Source: Closterium sp. NIES-65 (taxonomy: Eukaryota > Streptophyta > Zygnematophyceae > Desmidiales > Closteriaceae). From it: a stretch of DNA of 64,000 bases. The notes under the pieces were generated by a model. The model ran no database searches. It saw only the letters and a program-made list of their open reading frames with translations, and was not told the origin of the DNA. The position numbers and the translations under genes were made by a program. Shown piece after piece: positions 14,201-25,330 of this stretch (position 1 is the stretch's first letter; each line of letters opens with the position of its first letter). The stretch is taken from contig CANXME010000522.1 of the NCBI GenBank assembly GCA_948144175.1, positions 1 through 64,000 on the forward strand, given 5' to 3'.

Positions 14201-17200
14201 AAAGAACAAGGGCCTAGCGTATGCAAAATAAAAAGAACAAGGGCCTAGCGTGTGCAAAATAAAAAGAACAAGGGCCTAGCGTGTGCAAAAATAAAAAGAA
14301 CAAGGGCCTAGCGTGTGCAAAATAAAAAGAACAAGGGTCTAGCATGTGCAAAATTGCAAGAACAAGGGCCTAGCGTGTGCAAAATATAAAGAACAAGGGC
14401 ATAGCGTGTGCAAAATAGCAAGAACAACGGCCTAGCGTGTGCAAAATAAAAAGAACAAGGGCCTAGCGTGTGCAAAATAAAAAGAACAAGGGCCTAGCGT
14501 GTGCAAAATTGAAAGAACAAGGGCCTAGCGTGTGCAAAAGTGCAAGAACAAGGGCCTAGCGTGTGCAAAATAAAAAGAACAAGGGCCTGGCGTGTGCAAA
14601 ATAAAAAGAACAAGGGCCTAGCGTATGCAAAATAAAAAGAACAAGGGCCTAGCGTGTGCAAAATAAAAAGAACAAGGGCATAGCGTGTGCAAAATAGCAA
14701 GAACAAGGGCCTAGCGTGTGCAAAAAAAAAAGAACAAGGGCCTAGCGTGTGCAAAATAAAAAGAACAAGGGCCTAGCTTGTGCAAAATTGAAAGAACAAG
14801 GGCCTAGCGTGTGCAAAAGTGCAAGAACAAGGGCCTAGCGTGTGCAAAATAAAAAGAACAAGGGCCTAGCGTGTGCAAAATAAAAAGAACAAGGGCCTAG
14901 CGTATGCAAAATAAAAAGAACAAGGGCCTAGCGTATGCAAAATAAAAAGAACAAGGGCCTAGCGTGTGCAAAATAAAAAGAACAAGGGCCTAGCGTGTGC
15001 AAAATAATAAGAACAAGGGCCTAGCGTGTGCAAAATTGAAAGAACAAGGGCCTAGCGTGTGCAAAAGTGCAAGAACAAGGGCCTAGCGTGTGCAAAATAA
15101 AAAGAACAAGGGCCTAGCTTATGCAAAATAAAAAGAACAAGGGCCTAGCATATGCAAAATAAAAAGAACAAGGGCCTAGCGTGTGCAAAATAAAAAGAAC
15201 AAGGGCCTAGCTTGTGCAAAATAAAAAGAACAAGGGTCTAGCATGTGCAAAATTGCAAGAACAAGGGCCAAGCGTGTGCAAAATAAAAAGAACAAGGGCA
15301 TAGCGTGTGCAAAATAGCAAGAACAAGGGCCTAGCGTGTGCAAAAAAAAAAAGAACAAGGGCCTAGCGTGTGCAAAATAAAAAGAACAAGGGCCTAGCGT
15401 GTGCAAAATTGCAAGAACAAGGGCCTAGCGTGTGCAAAATTGCAAGAACAAGGGCCTATCGAGTGCAAAATAGCAAGAGGAAGGGCCTTGCGTGTGCAAA
15501 ATAAAAAGAACAGGGGCATAGCGTGTGCAAAATAGCAAGAACAAGGGCCTAGCGTGTGCAAAATAAAAAGAACAAGGGCCTAGCGTGTGCAAAATAAAAA
15601 GAACAAGGGCATAGCGTGTGCAAAATAGCAAGAACAAGGGCCTAGCGTGTGCAAAATAAAAAGAACAAGGGCCTAGCGTGTGCAAAATAAAAAGAACAAG
15701 GGCCTAGCGTGTGCAAAATTGAAAGAACAAGGGCCTAGCGTATGCAAAAGTGCAAGAACAAGGGCCTAGCGTGTGCAAAATAAAAAGAACAAGGGCCTAG
15801 CGTGTGCAAAATTGCAAGAACAAGGGCCTAGCGAGTGCAAAATAGCAAGAGCAAGGGCCTAGCGTGTGCAAAAAATCAAGAACAAGGGCCTAGCGTTCGC
15901 GAAATAGCAAGAACAAGGGCCTAGCGTGTGCAAAATAAAAAGAACAAGGGCATAGTGTGTGCAAAATAGCAAGAACAAGGGCCTAGCTTGTGCAAAATAA
16001 AAAGAACAAGGGCCTAGCGTATGCAAAATAAAAAGAACAAGGGCCTAGCGTATGCAAAATAAAAAGAACAAGGGCCTAGCGTGTGCAAAATAAAAAGAAC
16101 AAGGGCCTAGGGTGTGCAAAATTGCAAGAACAAGGGCCTAGCGTGTGCAACATTGCAAGAACAAGGGCCTAGCGAGTGCAAAATAGCAAGAGCAAGGGCC
16201 TAGCGTGTGCAAAAAATCAAGAACAAGGGCCTACCATTCGCGAAATAGCAAGAGCAAGGGCCTAGCGTGTGCAAAATAAAAAGAACAAGGGTCTAGCATG
16301 TGCAAAATTGCAAGAACAAGGGCCTAGCGTGTGCAAAATTGCAAGAACAAGGGCATAGCGTGTGCAAAATAGCAAAAACAAGGGCCTAGCGTGTGCAAAA
16401 TAAAAAGAACAAGGGCCTAGCGTGTGCAAAATTGCAAAAACAACGGCCTAGCGTGTGCAAAATTGCAAGAACAAGGGCCTAGCGAGTGCAAAATAGCAAG
16501 AGCAAGGGCCTAGTGTGTGCAAAAATTCAAGAACAAGGGCCTAGCGTTCGCGAGATAGCAAGAACAAGGGCCTAGCATCTGCAAAATAAAGAGAACAATG
16601 GTCTAGCATGTGCAAAATTGCAAGAACAAGGGCCTAGCGTGTGCAAAATAAAAAGAACAAGGGCATAGCGTGTGCAAAATAGCAAGAAAAAGGGCCTAGC
16701 GTGTGCAAAATAAAAAGAACAAGGGCCTAGCGTGTGCAAAATGAAAAGAACAAGGGCCTAGCGTGTGCAAAATTGCAAGAACAAGGGCCTAGCGTGTGCA
16801 AAATTGCAAGAACAAGGGCCTAGCGAGTGCAAAATAGCAAGAGCAAGGGCCTAGCGTGTGCAAAAAATCAAGAACAAGGGCCTAGCGTTCGCGAAATAGC
16901 AAGAACAAGGGCCTAGCGTGTGCAAAATAAAAAGAACAAGGGTCTAGCATGTGCAAAATTGCAAGAACAAGGGCCTAGCGTGTGCAAAATAAAAAGAACA
17001 AGAGCATAGCGTGTGCAAAATAGCAAGAACAAGGGCCTTGCGTGTGCAAAATAAAAAGAACAAGGGCCTAGGGTGTGCAAAATTGCAAGAACAAGGGCCT
17101 AGCGTGTGCAAAATTGCAAGAACAAGGGCCTAGCGAGTGCAAAATAGCAAGAGCAAGGGCCTAGCGTGTGCAAAAAATCAAGAACAAGAGCCTAGCATTC

Positions 17201-18960
17201 GCGAAATAGCAAGAGCAAGGGCCTAGCATGTGCAAAATAAAAAGAACAAGGGCATAGTGTGTCCAAAATAGCAAGAACAAAGGCCTAGCGTGTGCAAAAT
17301 AAAAAGAACAAGGGCATAGCGTGTGCAAAATAGCAAGAACAAGGGCCTAGCGTGTGCAAAATAAATAGAACAAGGGCATAGCGTGTGCAAAATAGCAAGA
17401 ACAAGGGCCTAGCGTGTGCAAAATAAAAAGAACAAGGGCCTAGCGTGTGCAAAATAAAAAGAACAAGGGCCTAGCGTGTGCAAAATAAAAAGAACAAGGG
17501 CCTAGCGTATGCAAAAAAAAAAAAACAAGGGCCTAGCGTATGCAAAATAAAAAGAACAAGGGCCTAGCGTGTGCAAAATAAAAAGAACAAGGGCCTAGCG
17601 TGTGCAAAAATAAAAAGAACAAGGGCCTAGCGTGTGCAAAATAAAAAGAACAAGGGTCTAGCATGTGCAAAATTGCAAGAACAAGGGCCTAGCGTGTGCA
17701 AAATATAAAGAACAAGGGCATAGCGTGTGCAAAATAGCAAGAACAAGGGCCTAGCGTGTGCAAAAAAAAAAAGAACAAGGGCCTAGCGTGTGCAAAATAA
17801 AAAGAACAAGGGCCTAGCGTGTGCAAAATTGCAAGAACAAGGGCCTAGCGTGTGCAAAATTGCAAGAACAAGGGCCTAGCGAGTGCAAAATAGCAAGAGG
17901 AAGGGCCTTGCGTGTGCAAAATAAAAAGAACAGGGGCATAGCGTGTGCAAAATAGCAAGAACAAGGGCCTAGCGTGTGCAAAATAAAAAGAACAAGGGCC
18001 TAGCGTGTGCAAAATAAAAAGAACAAGGGCCTAGCGTATGCAAAATAAAAAGAACAAGGGCCTAGCGTATGCAAAATAAAAAGAACAAGGGCCTAGCGTG
18101 TGCAAAATAAAAAGAACAAGGGCCTAGCGTGTGCAAAAATAAAAAGAACAAGGGCCTAGCGTGTGCAAAATAAAAAGAACAAGGGTCTAGCATGTGCAAA
18201 ATTGCAAGAACAAGGGCCTAGCGTGTGCAAAATATAAAGAACAAGGGCATAGCGTGTGCAAAATAGCAAGAACAACGGCCTAGCGTGTGCAAAATAAAAA
18301 GAACAAGGGCCTAGCGTGTGCAAAATAAAAAGAACAAGGGCCTAGCGTGTGCAAAATTGAAAGAACAAGGGCCTAGCGTGTGCAAAAGTGCAAGAACAAG
18401 GGCCTAGCGTGTGCAAAATAAAAAGAACAAGGGCCTGGCGTGTGCAAAATAAAAAGAACAAGGGCCTAGCGTATGCAAAATAAAAAGAACAAGGGCCTAG
18501 CGTGTGCAAAATAAAAAGAACAAGGGCATAGCGTGTGCAAAATAGCAAGAACAAGGGCCTAGCGTGTGCAAAAAAAAAAGAACAAGGGCCTAGCGTGTGC
18601 AAAATAAAAAGAACAAGGGCCTAGCTTGTGCAAAATTGAAAGAACAAGGGCCTAGCGTGTGGAAAAGTGCAAGAACAAGGGCCTAGCGTGTGCAAAATAA
18701 AAAGAACAAGGGCCTAGCGTGTGCAAAATAAAAAGAACAAGGGCCTAGCGTATGCAAAATAAAAAGAACAAGGGCCTAGCGTATGCAAAATAAAAAGAAC
18801 AAGGGCCTAGCGTGTGCAAAATAAAAAGAACAAGGGCCTAGCGTGTGCAAAATAATAAGAACAAGGGCCTAGCGTGTGCAAAATTGAAAGAACAAGGGCC
18901 TAGCGTGTGCAAAAGTGCAAGAACAAGGGCCTAGCGTGTGCAAAATAAAAAGAACAAGGG
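11270..18960 (+). repeat. Tandem duplication of a 3.85-kb higher-order repeat
   Basis: Two successive blocks of about 3847-3848 bp (124 monomers plus a few bases) are nearly identical. Matched markers are CTTATGC at 11271 and 15118, GTTCGCGAG at 12698 and 16545, GTGTCC at 13411 and 17259, and a CGTATGC unit with a long A run at 13659 and 17506. Short open frames starting at 11577/15425 and 14494/18342 also repeat at 3848 bp. A third, less regular copy lies upstream from about 7640, with the same markers at about 8601, 9315 and 9841. There the spacing changes from about 4097 to 3818 bp, so it differs by several monomers. Similarity ends near 18960. Confidence 0.88.
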
Positions 18961-21900
18961 CCAAGCGTGTGCAAGATATAAAGAACAAGGGTCTAGCATG
19001 TGCAAAATTGCAAGAACAAGGGCCTAGCGTGTGCAAAATAAAAATAACAAGGGCATAGCGTGTGCAAAATAGCAAGAACAAGGGGCTAGCGTGTGCAAAA
19101 AAAAAAGAACAAGGGCCTAGCGTGTGCAAAACAAAAAGAACAAGGGCCTAGCGTGTGCAAAATTGAAAGAACAAGGGCCTAGCGTGTGCAAAATTGCAAG
19201 AACAAGGGACTAGCGTGTGCAAAATTGCAAGAACAAGGGCCTAGCGTGTGCAAAATAAAAAGAACAAGGGCCTAGCGTGTGCAAAATAAAAAGAACAAGG
19301 GCATAGCGTGTGCAAATTAGCAAGAACAAGGGCCTAGCGTGTGCAAAATAAAAAGAACAAGGGCATGGCGTGTGCAAAATAGCAAGAACAAGGGCCTAGC
19401 GTGTGTAAAATAAAAAGAACAAGGGCCTAGCGTGTTTAAAATTGAAAGAACAAGGGCCTAGCGTGTGCAAAATTGCAAGAACAAGGGCCTAGCGTGTGCA
19501 AAATAAAAAGAACAAGGGCCTAGCGTATGCAAAATAAAAAGAACAAGGGCCTAGCGTGTGCAAAATAAAAAGAACAAGGGCCTAGCGTGTGCAAAATAAA
19601 AAGAACAAGGGCCTAGCGTATGCAAAATAAAAAGAACAAGGGCCTAGCGTGTGCAAAATTGAAAGAACAAGGGCCTAGCGTGTGCAAAATAAAAAGAACA
19701 AGGGCCTAGCGTGTGCAAAATTGAAAGAACAAGGGCCTAGCGTGTGCAAAATTGCAAGAACAAGGGCCTAGCATGTGCAAAATAAAAAGAACAAGGGCCT
19801 AGCGTGTGCAACATAAAAAGAACAAGGGCCTAGCGTGTGCAAAATAAAAAGAACAAGGGCATAGCGTGTGCAAAATAGCAAGAACAAGGGCCTAGCGTGT
19901 GCAAAATAAAAAGAACAAGGGCCTAGCGTGTGCAAAATAAAAAGAACAAGGGCATGGCGTGTGCAAAATAGCAAGAACAAGGGCCTAGCGTGTGTAAAAT
20001 AAAAAGAACAAGGGCCTAGCGTGTGCAAATTTGAAAGAACAAGGGCCTAGCGTGTGCAAAATTGCAAGAACAAGGGCCTAGCGTGTGCAAAATAAAAAGA
20101 ACAAGGGCCTAGCGTATGCAAAATAAAAAGAACAAGGGCCTAGCGTGTGCTAAATAAAAAGAACAAGGGCCTAGTGTATGCAAAATAAAAAGAACAAGGG
20201 CCTAGCGTGTGCAAAATAAAAAGAACAAGGGCCTAGCTTGTGCAAAATTGCAAGAACAAGGGCCTAGCGTGTGCAAAATAAAAAGAACAAGGGCATAGCG
20301 TGTGCAAAATAGCAAGAACAAGGGCCTAGCGTGTGCAAAATAAAAAGAACAAGGGCCTAGCGTGTGCAAAATAAAAAGAACAAGGGCCTAGCGTATGCAG
20401 AATAAAAAGAACAAAAGCCTAGCGTATGCAAAATAAAAGGAACAAGGGCCTAGCGTGTGCAAAATAAAAAGAACAAGGGCCTAGCGTGTGCAAACTAAAA
20501 AGAACAAGCGCCTAGCGTGTGCAAAATAAAAAGAACAAGGGTCTAGCATGTGCAAAATTGCAAGAACAAGGGCCTAGCGTGTGCAAAATTAAAAGAACAA
20601 GGGCATAGCGTGTGCAAAATAGCAAGAACAAAGGCCTAGCGTGTGCAAAATAAAAAGAACAAGGGCCTAGCGTGTGCAAAATAAAAAGAACAAGGGCCTA
20701 GCGTATGCAAAATAAAAAGAACAAAAGCCTAGCGTATGCAAAATAAAAGGAACAAGGGCCTAGCGTGTGCAAAATAAAAAGAACAAGGGCCTAGCGTGTG
20801 CAAACTAAAAAGAACAAGCGCCTAGCATGTGCAAAATAAAAAGAACAAGGGTCTAGCATGTGCAAAATTGCAACAACAAGGGCCTAGCGTGTGCAAAATA
20901 AAAAGAACAAGGGTCTAGCATGTGCAAAATTGCAAGAACAAGGGCCTAGCGTGTGCAAAATAAAAAGAACAAGGGCATAGCGTGTGCAAAATAGCAAGAA
21001 CAAGGGGCTAGCGTGTGCAAAATAAAAAGAACAATGGCCTAGCGTGTGCAAAATAAAAAGATCAAGGGCCTAGCGTGTGCAAAATTGAAAGAGCAAGGGC
21101 CTAGTGTGTGCAAAATTGCAAGAATAAGGGCCTAGCGTGTGCAAAATTGCAATTGCAACAGCCTAGCGTGTGCAAAATAAAAAGAACAAGGGCCTAGCGT
21201 ATGCAAAATAAAAAGAACAAGGGCCTAGCGTATGCAAAATAAAAAGAACAAGGGCCTAGCGTGTGCAAAATAAAAAGAACAAGGGCCTAGCGTGTGCAAA
21301 ATAAAAAGAACAAGGGCCTGGCGTGTGCAAAATAAAAAGAACAAGGGCATACTGTGTGCAAAATAGCAAGAACAAGGGCCTAGCGTGTGCAAAATAAAAA
21401 GAACAAGGGCCTAGCGTATGCAAAATAAAAAGAACAAGGGCCTAGCGTATGCAAAATAAAAAGAACAAGGGCCTAGCGTGTGCAAAATAAGAAGAACAAG
21501 GGACTAGGGTGTGCAAAATTGCAAGAACAAGGGCCTAGCGTGTGCAAAATTGCAAGAACAAGGGCCTAGCGAGTGCAAAATAGCAAGAGCAAGGGCCTAG
21601 CGTGTGCAAAAAATCGAGAACAAGGGTTTAGCATTCGCGAAATAGCAAGAGCAAGGGCCTAGCGTGTGCAAAATAAAAAGAACAAGGATCTAGCATGTGC
21701 AAAATTGCAAGAACAAGGGCCTAGCATGTGCAAAAGTGCAAGAACAAGGGCCTAGGGAGTGCAAAATAGCAAAAACAAGGGCCTAGCGTGTGCAAAATAA
21801 AAAGAACAAGGGCCTAGCGTGTGCAAAATTGCAAGAACAACGGCCTAGCGTGTGCAAAATTGCAAGAAAAAGGGCCTAGCGAGTGCAAAATAGCAAGAGC

Positions 21901-23759
21901 AAGGGCCTAGTGTGTGCAAAATAAAAAGAACAAGGGCCTAGCGTGTGCAAAAGTGCAAAAACAAGGGCCTAGCGTGTGCAAAATAAAAAGAACAAGGGCC
22001 AAGCGTGTGCAAAATAAAAAGAACAAGGGTCTAGCATGTGCAAAATTGCAAGAACAAGGGCCTAGCGTGTGCAAAATAAAAAGAACAAGGGCATAGCGTG
22101 TGCAAAATAGCAAGAACAAGGGGCTAGCGTGTGCAAAATAAAAAGAACAATGGCCTAGCGTGTGCAAAATAAAAAGATGAAGGGCCTAGCGTGTGCAAAA
22201 TTGAACGAACAAGGGCCTAGCGTGTGCAAAATTGCAAGAACAAGGGCTTAGCGTGTGCAAAATTGCAAGAGCAACGGCCTAGCGTGTGCAAAATAAAAAG
22301 AACAAGGGCCTAGCGTATGCAAAATAAAAAGAACAAGGGCCTAGCGTTTGCAAAATAAAAAGAACAAGGGCCTAGCGTGTGCAAAATAAAAAGAACAAGG
22401 GCCTAGCGTGTGCAAAATAAAAAGAACAAGGGCATAGTGTGTGCAAAATAGCAAGAACAAGGGCCTAGCGTGTGCAAAATAAAAAGAACAAGGGCCTAGC
22501 GTATGCAAAATAAAAAGAACAAGGGCCTAGCGTATGCAAAATAAAAAGAACAAGGGCCTAGCGTGTGCAAAATAAAAAGAACAAGGGACCAGGGTGTGCA
22601 AAATTGCAAGAACAAGGGCCTAGCGTGTGCAAAATTGCAAGAACAAGGGCCTAGCGAGTGCAAAATAGCAAGAGCAAGGGCCTAGCGTGTGCAAAAAATC
22701 AAGAACAAGGGCCTAGCATTCGCGAAATAGCAAGAGCAAGGGCATAGCGTGTGCAAAATAAAAAGAACAAGGGTCTAGCATGTGCAAAATTGTAAGAACA
22801 AGGGCCTAGCGTGTGCAAAATTGCAAGAACAAGGGCCTAGCGAGTGCAAAATAGCAAAAACAAGGGCCTAGCGTGTGCAAAATAAAAAGAACAAGGGCCT
22901 ACGGTGTGCAAAATTGCAAGAACAACGGCCTAGCGTGTGCAAAATTGCAAGAACAAGGGCCTAGCGAGTGCAAAATAGCAAGAGCAAGGGCCTAGTGTGT
23001 GCAAAAATTTAAGAACAAGGGCCTAGCGTTCGCGAAATAGCAAGAACAAGGGCCTAGCGTCTGCAAACTAAAGAGAACAATGGTCTAGCATGTGCAAAAT
23101 TGCAAGAACAAGGGCCTAGCGTGTGCAAAATAAAAAGAACAAGGGCCTAGCGTGTGCAAAGTAGCAAGAGCAAGGGCCTAGTGTGTGCAAAAAATCAAGA
23201 ACAAGGGCCTAGCGTTCGCGAAATAGCAAGACAAGGGCCTAGCGTGTGCAAAATAAAAAGAACAAGGGTCTAGCATGTGCAAAATTGCAAGAACAAGGGC
23301 CTAGCGTGTGCAAAATAAAAAGAACAAGGGCATAGTGTGTGCAAAAAAGCAAGAACAAGGGCCTAGCGTGTGCAAAATAAAAAGAACAAGGGCCTAGCGT
23401 GTGCAAAGTAGCAAGAGCAAGGGCCTAGTGTGTGCAAAAAATCAAGAACAAGGGCCTAGCGTTCGCGAAATAGCAAGACAAGGGCCTAGCGTGTGCAAAA
23501 TAAAAAGAACAAGGGTCTAGCATGTGCAAAATTGCAAGAACAAGGGCCTAGCGTGTGCAAAATAAAAAGAACAAGGGCATAGCGTGTGCAAAATAAAAAG
23601 AACAAGGGCCTAGCGTGTGAAAAATAAAAAGAACAAGGGCCTAGCGTGTGCAAAATTGCAAGAACAAGGGCCTAGCGTGTGCAAAATAAAAAGAACAAGG
23701 GCCTAGCGTGTGCAAAATAAAAAGAACAAGGGCATAGCGTGTGCAAAATAAAAGGAACA

Positions 23760-25195
23760 AGGGCCTAGCGTGTGCAAAATTGCAAGAACAAGGGCCTAGC
23801 ATGTGCAAAATAGCAACAAAGAGGGGCTAGCGTGTGCAAAATAGCAAGAACAAGAGCCTAGCGTGTGCAAAATTGCAAGAACAAGGACCTAGCAAGTGCA
23901 AAATTGCAAGAACAAGGGTCTAGCGTGTGCAAAATAGGAAGAACAAGGGCCTAGCGTGTGCAAAATTGCAAGAACAAGGGTCTAGCGTGTGCAAAATAGC
24001 AAGAACAAGGGCCTAGCGTGTGCAAAATTGCAAGAACAAGGGTCTATTGTGTGCAAACTAGCAAGAACAAGGGCCTAGCGTGTGCAAAATTGCAAGAACA
24101 AGGGTCTACCGTGTGCAGAATTGCAAGAACAAGGGCCTAGCTTGTGCAAAATTGCAAGAACAAGGGCCTAGCATGTGCAAAATTGCAAGAACAAGGGTCT
24201 AGCGTGTGCAAAATAGCAAGAACAAGGGCCTAGCGTGTGCAAAATTGCTAGAACAAGGGCCTAGCAAGTGCAAAATTGCAAGAACAAGGGTCTAGCGTGT
24301 GCAAAATAGCAAGAACAAGGGCCTAGCGTGTGCAAAATTGCAAGAACAAGGGTCTAGCGTGTGCAAAATAGCAAGAACAAGGGCCTAGCGTGTGCAAAAT
24401 TGCAAGAACAAGGGCCTAGCGTGTGCAAAATTGCAAGAACAAGGGCCTAGCGTGTGCAAAATTGCAAGAACAGGGGCCTAGCGTGTGCAAAATTGCAAGA
24501 ACAAGGATCGAGCGTGTGCAAAATAGCAAGAACAAGGGCATAGCGTGTGCAAAATTGCAAGAACAAGGGTCTAGCGTGTGCAAAATAGCAAAAACAAGGG
24601 CCTAGCGTGTGCAAAATTGCAAGAACAAGGGCCTAGCGTGTGCAAAATTGCAAGAACAAGGGTCTTGCGTGTGCAAAATAGCAAGAACAAGGGCATAGTG
24701 TGTGCAAAATTGCAAGAACAAGGGTCTAGCGTGTGCAAAATAGCAAGAACAAGGGCCTAGCGTGTGCAAAATTGCAAGAATAAGGGCCTAGCGTGTGCAA
24801 AATTGCAAGAACAAGGGTCTAGCGTGTGCAAAATAGCAAGAACAAGGGCCTAGCGTGTGCAAAATTGCAAGAACAATGGCCTAGCGTGTGCAAAATTGCA
24901 AGAACAAGGGCCTAGCGTGTGCAAAAGTGCAAGAACAAGGGCCTAGCGTGTGTAAAATTGCAAGAACAAGGGCCTAGCGTGTGCAAAATAGCAAGAACAA
25001 AGGCATAGCATGTGCAAAATTGCAAGAACAGGGGTCTAGCGTGTGCAAAATAGCAAGAACAACGGCCTAGCGCGTGCAAAATATCAAGAACAAGGGCCTA
25101 GCGTGTGCAAAATAGCAAGAACAAGGGCATAGCGTGTGCAAAACTGCAAGAACAAGGGCCTAGCGTGTACAATATTGCAAGAACAAGGGCCTAGC
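23760..25195 (+). repeat. Border subfamily of the 31-bp satellite (TTGC/TAGC units only)
   Basis: From about 23760 to the junction the A-rich AAAATAAAAAGAA half is absent. Units carry AAAATTGCAAGAA or AAAATAGCAAGAA, often alternating with GGGTCTAGC. This differs from the mixed composition of the preceding 23 kb. The reverse island at 56691-57457 has the same composition, so this subfamily appears tied to the boundary with the 17-bp satellite. Confidence 0.8.
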
Positions 25196-25200
25196 AAGCT
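25190..25200 (+). other. Junction: 31-bp satellite to 17-bp satellite
   Basis: The last 31-bp unit runs AACAAGGGCCTAG and passes directly into CAAGCTCCTGGACCAGG. The base string CTAGCAAGCT belongs to both repeats, because CTAGGCAAGC is a common 17-bp variant. There is no unique sequence between the arrays. Confidence 0.9.
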
Positions 25201-25330
25201 CCTGGACCAGGCAAGCTCTTGGACCAGGCAAGCTCCTGGACCAGGCAAGCTCCTGGACCAGGCAAGCTCCTGGACCAGGCATGCTCGTGGACCAGGCACG
25301 CTCCAGGACCAGGCAAGCTCTTGGACCAGG

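Larger units (their letters stand above)
1..25195 (+). repeat. 31-bp satellite array (forward orientation)
   Basis: A head-to-tail tandem repeat with a 31-bp unit; a typical unit is 14114-14144. Each unit has a conserved GC-richer half (AAGGGCCTAGCGTGTGC) and an A-rich half that occurs mainly as AAAATAAAAAGAA, AAAATTGCAAGAA or AAAATAGCAAGAA. At this period the block holds roughly 810 units. Recurrent variants include CGTATGC, CATGTGC with GGGTCTAG, CGAGTGC, and a TTCGCGAA-bearing unit. Variants recur in ordered blocks, which gives higher-order repeats. I see no promoter, RNA gene or plausible protein-coding gene anywhere in this 25 kb. Short open frames (up to about 117 codons) repeat with a 31-residue period on the minus strand and follow from the repeat itself. 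Confidence 0.97.

Noticed and set aside
906..22167. Minus-strand frames with a 31-residue Leu/Phe/Cys-rich repeat as small membrane proteins
   Set aside because: The period equals the 31-bp unit read in all three frames. Copies are duplicated only because the DNA blocks are duplicated. No independent coding signal is seen.
1..25195. CRISPR-like array (short repeats at regular spacing)
   Set aside because: There are no unique spacers; the whole unit is repeated and the variants recur. No cas genes, and the element present is eukaryotic.
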